DNA of 64,000 nt, from positions 4,446,301 to 4,510,300 of the forward strand of contig NZ_JAPDNR010000001.1 of assembly GCF_025989125.1 (NCBI RefSeq), in the 5' to 3' direction. Made by a program: the position numbers and the translations under genes. Of this stretch, positions 45,597 to 55,500 are shown piece by piece. The notes below the pieces were generated by a model, which was not told where the DNA came from, made no database searches, and was given only the letters and a program-made list of their open reading frames with translations. The stretch's first letter is position 1. Each line of letters starts with the position of its first letter. This DNA comes from Chitinophaga nivalis. GTDB lineage: Bacteria; Bacteroidota; Bacteroidia; Chitinophagales; Chitinophagaceae.

Positions 45597-45604
45597 TAAC
45601 TTTG
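45597..45604 (+). promoter_or_regulatory. candidate -7 box for the NRPS operon
   Basis: TAACTTTG, a full match to the Bacteroidota TAnnTTTG -7 consensus, 16 bp after the inverted repeat. A TTG at -33 is not seen, so the match alone is moderate support; such boxes occur by chance. Confidence 0.45.
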
Positions 45605-46007
45605 ACCGCATCTTGAGCGGAACAGTAAGCTGATATAGAGGAGCGCCACTGACTGATCTTTAGAGATAGTGTGTTAAAGTATGTAGCATTTTATAAGTGA
45701 AACCTGCTGATTTAAACTGAACCTGCAAACAATTTTAGTAATGTTGGTGTATCCATCGTTTTTGATCATACAGCGTTGGATAGTATTGTAATTGAAGTCC
45801 ACTTTTAATGTCGTTATGTATTGTAATGCCACCAGGTTAGCCCGAATGGAACCGATGTTGTATTTGTAACCCGGGGCAGAGAACCCTTAAAGTATATGTT
45901 AACTCATTACGGAACCAAATAAATATACCGGCTGGTGTGATGGTACACCTGTTGTACCAGGCGGCTGATTTCCTGCAACGATACACCATCGTCTGATCTC
46001 CTTCAAC

Positions 46008-49000
46008 ATGTTAAAACGATTCAACGAAATGAATAACTTTCCCGAAAGTCCCGCTGTACACACGTCTGTACTTAGTAAGCTGATTCACAGCTGTATTGAA
46101 GAGCAAGCACAATTATTGCCGGAGCAAATTGCACTGGCAGATGACACGCACCGGTTAACCTACCGGGAGCTCAATGAGCAAGCCAACCGGCTGGCTGCCT
46201 GGCTACAGCAAACGTATTATATTCGTCCTGATGACCCGGTAGCGTTATGTTTCGACCGCGGCGTGGAGTTTGTCGTAGCGGTGCTGGCAGTGCTGAAAGC
46301 CGGCGGCGCCTATGTACCTGTCGCACCATCCTACCCGGAGGAAAGAATCGCCTATATCCTGCAGGACGCCGCTGTAAAAGCAGTACTGACACAGGACGTA
46401 TGGCATAATAAACTGGCAGGTATTGGCCAGACTGCACCAAACAATACCACGCCATTACCGGTGGTGGCCATAGACCGCGCCGACTTCCGGAAGGAACTAA
46501 CCACCTGGCGCGCTATCAATCCGGAACCTGCCGTACTGCCGTATCATCTGGCCTACATTATTTATACCAGTGGTACTACCGGCCGCCCCAAAGGCACGCA
46601 GGTAACACATCAAAGCGTGGTACACCTGGTAAAGGAAGTAGACTATGTAAACATAACACCGGCAGACAACCTGTTGGCGCTCTCTACTTTCTCATTTGAC
46701 GGCGCTGTATTCGATATTTTCGGTGCCCTCCTGAATGGCGCCGCCGTATTCATCGCCGACAAAGAAAGCATGCTGGATCCCGGCAAGTTGGAACAACTGA
46801 TCATCCGGCATCAGATCTCCCTCTTTTTTGTAACAACCGCGTTGTTTAACACCCTCGTGGATGAACAGCTGCCAGGCCTCAGTCGCCTCCGTCAGATCCT
46901 GTTTGGCGGCGAACAGGCTTCTCCCGTGCATGTCGCAGACTTCCTGAAAAACTATCCGGAGGTGCAGCTGACTAACGTATACGGCCCTACGGAATGTACT
47001 ACTTTCGCTACCACCTTTTTATGTAATCAGCGGTTGGCGGAAAATGCCACCGTAGTACCTATCGGCACCGCGATTACAGGGGCAACAACTTATGTACTGG
47101 ATGAACAACTGCAGCAGCAACCAGCAGGTGTGGTAGGTGAGCTGTACCTGGGTGGCACCGGCGTAGCAAGAGGCTACGTAAACCTGCCGGAACTGACTGC
47201 CCGTCATTTTATACGCAACCCATTCCGAACGGCCGCACAGGTGGCTGCCGGTACCCACGAAAAATTATACCGCACCGGCGATCTCGCTCAGTACCTGCCA
47301 GACGGCAACCTGGTGTGCCTGGGCCGTATAGACGGGCAGGTAAAAATCAGAGGCTATCGTATTGAACCGGATGAAATAGCCGTAGAATTGAACACATTGC
47401 CGGGAGTAAAACAGGCGGTAGTAGTGGTACAGGACGATGCGGACGCCCGGAATAAATTCCTGGTAGGCTATTATGTGGCAGACCAGGAGCTGGATCATGT
47501 AGCATTACTGGAACAGCTGCAGGGCCGCCTGCCGGAGTATATGATCCCTGCAGGATTGGTGTACCTGCCGGCATTACCACTCACCGCCAATGGTAAAACC
47601 GATAAAAATGCGCTGCCGAAATACCAGCTGGCAGTAGAAGATACAGGGCATGAGCCGGGTAGCGAAGCTGCAGCTAAGCTGGCGGAGATATGGAAAGCCG
47701 TATTGAAACTGCCTTACATTGATACCCGCAAAGGATTTATAGAACTGGGAGGTAACTCCATTATTGCGATCACGCTCCGCTCCAAGATGAATAAAGCCGG
47801 ATTCCCGATGACGCTGAGAGATATTTTCCATTATAAATCCATTGAGGAAATTGTTAAACATCTCTTTACAACCCAGGAAAACAAACAGCTGCAAACACCG
47901 GAAGAATTACTGGCATACCTGGAGGAGCGCACCGGCACCCGTTTTTACTACCGGGAAGTAACGATAACGAAGGACGGGAGAAAAGGAAAAATACGTGTCC
48001 TGTATACCCGGCAACTGGTTAATCTCGCTGCTCATGAAATAACGGCGCTGTTGAGAACACAGGTTGTTACGGCTATACTGCCGGAATATTTTAGCCTGGA
48101 TGGCCGCCTGTCGGAACTACCGGAAGATGCCGTGCTGGACGAAAACGCGTTGGGGGCATGGCTGGGATTGCAGCCACTGGACAACCTGGATATCAGCTAC
48201 TACGAAACACAGTTCACCCAGAATCTGGCCCGCCTTGATGAATGGGTCAAAACCAAACCAGTCATCGATAAGCATGCCCTGTCTACGATGCAGCAGTTGC
48301 AGATCGGATTTAAAACCCCTGCCAGTGCAGCCGTGATGCTGATAGAAGGATATGTGGATATACCATTACTGGAAAAAGCCTATAGTATCCTGATCGAAAA
48401 ACAAGGCTTGCTGCGCAGTATTGCCGTAAAACAGGAAGAGGGGTATGTATGGGAAGAACATAGTTATGATGCCACTGCCTTTACACCCGCAGTGCTGGTG
48501 CTTGATCTGAGAGGATATCAGGCAACGCCGGAGGCACTGGAAGAAAGAGTAGGTGCCTTGCTGGCCTATAAATACGAGCCGGATACGTTATTGCACCAGT
48601 TGGTCCTGTTCCGTACTAACCAGCGGGAAAATCATTTGCTCATGGTATTCAGCCACGTGATTTTTGACCGGGTAAGCGGCGAAGTAATCAAAGGGCAGCT
48701 GATGAACTATTACAATGCGTTGTTGCATCAGCAGCCATTGCCGGAAGAAGAAATGGTCTCTTTCGGTGCTTATACAGAGCAGATCAACAAAGGCCCGCAA
48801 CAACTGACCGAGGCCAATGTACTCGCAGCGTTTGAACTGGAAACATACTACGAAAGCAAACAAAAAATGAAACAGGCCGTGAAGGGCCTCGGATCAGAAT
48901 GGAGTTATGAATTTAACATCAGCGTACCCGTGGAGGGCAAACTGGAAGAGGTAAACGGATGGGAATTGGGCACGACATTATTTGCGAGAGCGATGGCCCG

Positions 49001-49505
49001 TTACCTGGGCATTACGGCCGTTCCCGTATTATTTGTATGCGAGGGCCGTCAGTACGAAGAAAACGGATTTTACAATACCGTAGGCGAGTTTACGGATATG
49101 GTACCGATGGTGGTACATGCAGATCACCAATCCAGCGAGATCCGGACCAGCGTATCCGGCCGCCTCGCCCAGTTGAAAAAACATAACCTGAACTTCCTGA
49201 ATATCCTGATGCATCCCTCTTTCCGGAATACCTGGAGCAAAACAATCCGCCTCATGGATGTCGGTGAAAACTTTGAGTTCATGGATATGCTGATGTTTAA
49301 CTTCCTGGGTAACCGCGAAGACGAAGATATGCTGGCGATAGAGGAATCGGTAAAGGTAACCCCCAATCCATTGCCAATGTATTCTTTGCTGAACTGCATT
49401 ACAGCAACTGCACCCGGAAGACTCATATTCCTGTTCCGTACCAGCTACACCGTCGATATTGAGCGGCTGCGTAAAATATTCCGGCAGGTAGTACAGGAAT
49501 GGTAA
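46008..49505 (+). CDS. NRPS, module A-PCP-E-like
   Basis: 1165 residues. Adenylation domain about 20-540 (A3 YIIYTSGTTGRPKG; A5 VYGPTECTTFATT; A10 LTANGKTDKNALP). Peptidyl carrier about 550-620 (LGGNSIIAI, Ser584). A linker follows (about 625-745), then a condensation/epimerisation-fold domain (about 755-1165). The last domain has EGRQYEENGFYNTVGEFTD and FNFLGN, close to epimerisation domains (EGHGRE..TVGWFT, FNYLGQ), but the active-site motif is degenerate: SHVIFDRVS (His883, Asp887 kept; first His and Gly lost). Aligned by eye to GrsA, the specificity residues read D-G-F-F-L-G-V-T-F, near known Ile codes. It has no N-terminal condensation domain, so it can start the chain. Confidence 0.88.
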   Translation: MLKRFNEMNNFPESPAVHTSVLSKLIHSCIEEQAQLLPEQIALADDTHRLTYRELNEQANRLAAWLQQTYYIRPDDPVALCFDRGVEFVVAVLAVLKAGGAYVPVAPSYPEERIAYILQDAAVKAVLTQDVWHNKLAGIGQTAPNNTTPLPVVAIDRADFRKELTTWRAINPEPAVLPYHLAYIIYTSGTTGRPKGTQVTHQSVVHLVKEVDYVNITPADNLLALSTFSFDGAVFDIFGALLNGAAVFIADKESMLDPGKLEQLIIRHQISLFFVTTALFNTLVDEQLPGLSRLRQILFGGEQASPVHVADFLKNYPEVQLTNVYGPTECTTFATTFLCNQRLAENATVVPIGTAITGATTYVLDEQLQQQPAGVVGELYLGGTGVARGYVNLPELTARHFIRNPFRTAAQVAAGTHEKLYRTGDLAQYLPDGNLVCLGRIDGQVKIRGYRIEPDEIAVELNTLPGVKQAVVVVQDDADARNKFLVGYYVADQELDHVALLEQLQGRLPEYMIPAGLVYLPALPLTANGKTDKNALPKYQLAVEDTGHEPGSEAAAKLAEIWKAVLKLPYIDTRKGFIELGGNSIIAITLRSKMNKAGFPMTLRDIFHYKSIEEIVKHLFTTQENKQLQTPEELLAYLEERTGTRFYYREVTITKDGRKGKIRVLYTRQLVNLAAHEITALLRTQVVTAILPEYFSLDGRLSELPEDAVLDENALGAWLGLQPLDNLDISYYETQFTQNLARLDEWVKTKPVIDKHALSTMQQLQIGFKTPASAAVMLIEGYVDIPLLEKAYSILIEKQGLLRSIAVKQEEGYVWEEHSYDATAFTPAVLVLDLRGYQATPEALEERVGALLAYKYEPDTLLHQLVLFRTNQRENHLLMVFSHVIFDRVSGEVIKGQLMNYYNALLHQQPLPEEEMVSFGAYTEQINKGPQQLTEANVLAAFELETYYESKQKMKQAVKGLGSEWSYEFNISVPVEGKLEEVNGWELGTTLFARAMARYLGITAVPVLFVCEGRQYEENGFYNTVGEFTDMVPMVVHADHQSSEIRTSVSGRLAQLKKHNLNFLNILMHPSFRNTWSKTIRLMDVGENFEFMDMLMFNFLGNREDEDMLAIEESVKVTPNPLPMYSLLNCITATAPGRLIFLFRTSYTVDIERLRKIFRQVVQEW

Positions 49506-49558
49506 TACCAACGGTTTCGTATAAACGGATTGAATATTCATCACATTTGGATTAACCC

Positions 49559-52500
49559 ATGACTATGTTTAGTAATACCCTATCTCATAAAGTACCTGCG
49601 TGGCGGGATCAACGGGGCCAGTACCCGTTGACCCCCTCGCAGCAAAGGATGTGGATCATCAATCGACTGAATGGTGACAGTACAGCATATAACTCACCTG
49701 TGGTAAGAAAGATAACCGGAGAACTGAATGTAAGAAAGCTGAAAAATGCTTTTGTGCAACTCGTTCAACGGCATGAACAGCTAAGAACGGCTTTTGTACT
49801 GGTGGGAGATGAACCCGTGCAATACCTGCAGGAGGTGGATACCATTGATTTTACGGTCATAGATCATGTACAGGAAGCAGACCTGCAGGAGGTCATCGCA
49901 AAAGCCATACAACCTTTCCAGCTGAAACAGGCGCCGTTGATGCGGGCAGTCTTGTATAAATTAACCAATGGATGTTGTGTGTTGCTGACAGACATGCATC
50001 ACATCATTTCAGATCTCCGGTCTGAAAATATATTGATCAATGATCTTTTTCGCTTGTATAACCAGACGGCGCTACCAGACATTCCCGTACAGTATAAAGA
50101 GTATGCGGTATGGTTAAAAGAAAACGGGCAGGCGGCACAGCTGAAAGAAGAAGAAGCCGACTGGTTGTCGAAACTCAGTGGTGAACTACCCGTATTGCAA
50201 CTGCCCGCCGATTTCAACAGACCACCGGTATTTAACTTTGAAGGTACCATCCTGCACTTTCCGGTGACCCCCGAACTGGCTGCTGCAATCCGGCAAACCG
50301 CTGCGGCAAATAATACGGCCATCTACCGGGTTTGTCTGACGGCTTTATTTGTACTGTTGAATAAATACACTTTTCAGGAAGATATCATTGTAGGCATGCC
50401 GCGGGAAGTACGGCCGGAAGCAGAGATGGCAGCAGCAATCGGTTTGTTTATCAATACCCTGCCGGTAAGAGCCCTCGCAGCCGGCGGAAAAACTTTCCGG
50501 GAAATATTGCAGGAAACAGATGCCTATACCACATCGGCACTGAATAACTTCCGGTATGATGTAGGCTATCTGGTAGAAAAACTACACATCAAAAGAGATC
50601 CGTCCCGGAATCCTTTGTATGATGTGCTGTTTTTTCATCAGCAGATGAGTAGTAGTAATTTTGAGCAACTACAGGTAACGCCTGTGGAATTCATACATCA
50701 TAAAGCAGAGCTGGACCTGACCTTTGGTATTATTGAAACAGATAACCAGCTGCACATCTCTATTGAATATTATACCGGTATTTTCAAACAGGCAACCATC
50801 GAAAAGATGAACCGCCATTATCAGCAGATCCTGACAATGGTGACCGCCAATCCGGATAGCTGTCTAAAGGATATACAGATGATCAGTGACGCGGAAAAAA
50901 CACAGCTGCTGCACGATTTTCATCCGTTTCATCCGCCTTTTCCTGCAGGTACCATTGATCAGCTGTTTGAGCAACAGGCAGCTGCGGCACCGCAACAGCC
51001 GGCACTTCGGTTCAAAGGCCACACCATCACCTATCAGACGTTGAATGAACGTGCCAACCAGCTGGCGTGGACCTTACTGCATAAAGGGATTGTGCCGGGG
51101 GATGTAGTAGCGCTGCTGGTAACACCTTCGGTGGAAATGATCGTAGCGATCATGGGAGTGCTGAAAGCCGGCGCAGCGTATCTGCCCATTGATCCGGGAT
51201 ATCCCGAAGAAAGGATCACGCATATGCTGGCCACCGGTCATGCGGTATTGCTGCTCACGGCAGAAAAACTGCCGGACTATCAGGAAGGGCTACACGCTGT
51301 TGTGCTGGACCTGCACGATCCGGTCATCAATACGGCGGCGCGTACCAATCCGGCAATACCGCATCAGGCCCATGCAACAGCCTATGTGATGTACACTTCC
51401 GGTACTACAGGACAGGCGAAAGGGATATGCGTGCGGCATAGTAATGTGGTACGTATGCTGGCAGATACGCCACATCTGAATGTTTTACCGGCAGATCGGG
51501 TGTTGCAACTGGCCAATTATGTTTTCGACGGATCTGTATATGATATATTCAGCACGTTGTTAAACGGCGGTACGCTGGTACTGGTACCGGCGGCAGAACG
51601 GCAAGACATTGCCCGGCTGATCACCCTGTTCCGGGAGGAAAATATTTCCTTCTCTTTCTTCACCACCGCCTTATTCAATACCATCGTGGACAATGCGCCG
51701 GCCGCTTTAGCCGGACTGCGCAAAGCGGTGATAGGAGGAGAAAAGGCATCGGTGGTACATGCCCGGCGTGCCCTGGAAATCATGGGGCCCGGTAAACTGA
51801 TAAACATGTACGGGCCAACGGAAACAACCGTCTATGCCACTTACTTCGTCATAGCCGAAGTACCGGCTGATACGGTAGCGATACCCATCGGTCCTCCGGC
51901 TGCCAATACCCGGTTGTTCGTGTTAAATGGCAATACCCTGTTACCACCTGGTATTCCGGGCGAGTTATGTATCGGCGGCGCCGGACTTACTGCCGGGTAC
52001 CTGGATGAAACACTGATGGAGGGCGTATTTGAAACCCTGCCTTTCTCCGAAGGTACGCCTGTATATCGCTCCGGCGATATCGTAAAATGGCGGGAAGATG
52101 GTATGCTGGATTTTATTGGCAGAAGAGATACACAGGTGAAAATAAGAGGGCACCGGATAGAAACCGCAGAAATAGAAGTACAGCTATACAAACACCCCCT
52201 GATCAATCAGGTAGCCGTTATTGTAAAAGAAGATGCCCGACAGGATAAATACCTGCAGGCATATTATACGACTGCCCCGGATAAGACATTGCTGCCGGAA
52301 GAACTACGTGTTTTTCTATCGGCCATATTGCCCGCATATATGGTTCCGGCTTCCTTTACCGTATTAACAACCATGCCCCTGACCGGGAATGATAAGCTGG
52401 ACTATAGAGCATTACAATCGCTGTCGGGAGAAACCGAAAATATAACGGTGGCGTATATACCACCCACTTCTCCTACAGAAATCCAACTCGCGGCGATCTG

Positions 52501-55500
52501 GCATGATATCCTTAAAAAAGATAAGATCAGTATTACGCGCAACTTCTTTGAATGTGGCGGACATTCCCTGACGGCTACTATCTTGTCTATCCGGATTCAG
52601 GAGGCGTTTAATATCAGCCTGCCGCTGACGGAAGTCATGCAACAGCCTACCATTGCCGGTCTGGCTGTTCGCATTGCCTGGTATCAGGCACAGACCGCAA
52701 ACCGGGTTGCCAGCATTACCCGTGCCAAAAGACGCCGGTATTATCCGCTGGGATTTTCAGAAACAATGATCTATTTGCATCAGCATGCGACGCAGCAGAA
52801 CCATACTTATTGTTCTGTATTTCCGATGTGGGTAAACGGTACGCCTGATCGTAATAAATTACAGGAAGCCATAAAAACAGTGATACAAAGGCATGAAGTG
52901 TTCCGCACGGCTTATGTCATGCGGGATGGAAAGCCTTTTGTGAAAATATGGCCGGAAGCAGAACTGGAGCTACTATACCAGGAAGGAAGCGAAGCCGATA
53001 TTGTGCCCTTACTGGCCACACTCCGCGCACCTTACCTCCTGGAGAAGCCACCGCTTTTCCGTGCTGCCTTGCTGAAAATAGATACCGATAAATATCTGCT
53101 GGCGCTGGCCAATCACCATATCGTTTCAGATGGTGTGACAGAAACCTTGTTCATGCGGGAGATCAGTCGCTTATACCAGGGAGAAAAACTGAAGCGGGTG
53201 CCCTTGCAATATAAGGACTACACCATGTGGCAACAGGCACAATGGGAGGGTGGTTATTTCCAGTCGCAGGAAAAGTTCTGGTTGCAGCACCTGCGTGGCC
53301 CGCTACCGGTATTGGAACTGCCAACGGATTTTAAAAGACCTGCCCCTTTCGCATTTGATAGCCGTACCATCTATTTTGATTTCCCGCCGCAACTCTCCCG
53401 GCAACTGCATGACCTGGCAGGTACGCAGCAGACCACCTTGTTTATATTGCTCTTTACGGCTTACACCGTGTTGCTGCATAAGTATACAGACCAGGAAGAT
53501 CTGATTGTCGGTATTCCCATGGCCAACCGGCCTTATGCCGATCAGCAGGAGCTGGCAGGTATGCTGGTCAATATGGTGGCCTGGAGAAATTATCCGGCGC
53601 CGGATAAAACATTCCGGGCTTATCTGGAAGAAGTGAAAGCTGCAGCGATAGATATCTATCAGCATCAGGAATATCCTTTCGAAAAACTCATCAGCCTGTT
53701 GCCGTTGGAAAGGGATGCTTCGCGGAATCCTTTATTCGATACCATCTTTGTATTACAGAATATGGGAGCGCCGGTGCTGGATATTCCGGGGCTGCACATG
53801 CAGCCTTATCCCGATGAAGGAAAGATGTCGAAAGTAGACCTGACGGTAGAGGTGACAGAGGAAGCAGGAGCGCTGCAGCTGAATATCAGTTATTGCAACG
53901 CGTTGTTCAGACCGGATACGATTCACCGGCTCGGTGGCCACTTTATACAGCTGCTGACAGACCTGGTAGCCGCCCCCGGAAAAACACTGAAAGACCTGCA
54001 ACTGCTAACGCAGGCCGAACAACAACAACTGCTGGTGGATTTTAATCAAACCAGTCAGCCTTATCCCAGAGATCAGACGTTATACGACCTGTTTGCGCAA
54101 CAGGTGCGGCTACATCCCGGCAAAGCAGCCGTGCGGATGCAAGACATAACACTCACCTATGAGGAGCTGGATAAAAAAGCAACATTTTATGCGGACAGGC
54201 TGTTACAGATGGGCGTAAGCCCCGGGCAGCCGGTGGCGCTCATTACGTCCCGTTCTCCTGAAATGATCATTGGCATATGGGCCATATTGCGGGCCGGCGG
54301 CGCCTACGTACCCATCGATCCGGAGTATCCGGACGAAAGGGTGGAACAGATCATGGCCGACAGTACAGCGGATATCACCGTAACGACTTTTGACATCTAT
54401 GCCACTTACCGCTATCAGGGAAAAATACTGATCGTAGATAATGATGCACCGGTCACCGATCCCATTACCACTACATTTCCGGAGATAACGCCGGAAAGCC
54501 TCGCCTATATCATGTATACCTCCGGCTCGTCCGGAACACCTAAAGGTATTGGGGTGCAGCATTATAATGTGATCCGTACGGTTACACAAACCAACTACAT
54601 CACCCTGACGCCGGCGGATAACCTGTTACAGGTATCCAACTTCGCTTTTGATGGATCGGTGTTCGATATTTTTGGCGCGCTGTTAAATGGAGCCGGACTC
54701 GTTATGCTGCAGCAGACAACGCTGACAGATGGAAACAGGTTAGCTGCGTTGATCCGTGACAGTGAGATCTCTGTGATGTATATACCAACAGCCTTGTTTA
54801 ATGTTTGTATAGACACCAACCCGGCTTGTTTTGCACCGCTACGGAAGATATTCTTCGGTGGCGAACAGGCTTCTGCAGCACATGTTAAAAAAGCCCTGGC
54901 GCATTTGGGGGCAGACAAGCTGGTGAACGTATATGGCCCTACGGAGACGACGGTGTTTACTACCTTCTATCCGGTTACGGCTGTTGCAGAAGGAGAGAAT
55001 ATTCCTATTGGCAGGCCACTCGCCAATACAAAGCTATATGTGCTGAATAACAGCAATGCACTGAATCCAATAGGCGTGCCTGGTGAATTGTATATTGGCG
55101 GAGATGGTATCAGCACCGGATATTGGGACCGGCCGGCACTCACCCGGGAGAAATTCAGTGAGCAGGCACTGGTGCCGGGCACCATACTGTATCGCACCGG
55201 CGACCGGGTAAAATGGCTGCCGGATGGCAACCTGGTATTCACCAGCCGTACAGATGACCAGGTGAAAATCCGTGGCTTCAGAATTGAATTGGGTGAGATT
55301 GAAACAGCGCTGGGCAGATACCCGGATATCACACATGCTGTCGTAACCATCAAGGAAAACAATAAATCAGGAGAAAAACACCTTTGTGCCTGGTATGTAT
55401 CGGATGAGGAAATCCGCGATGAAACACTGCGCAGTTATATGGGCCGCCTGTTGCCGCATTACATGATGCCGGAATGGTTTATCCGGATCGACAGACTACC

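Larger units (their letters stand above)
45507..46007. other. leader region of the NRPS genes
   Basis: 500 bases between the ligase and the first NRPS. It contains an inverted repeat (45543-45581) and a TAnnTTTG box (45597-45604). From there a leader of about 395 nt runs to the NRPS start. No coding frame stands out in it, so a regulated leader is possible. Confidence 0.5.
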
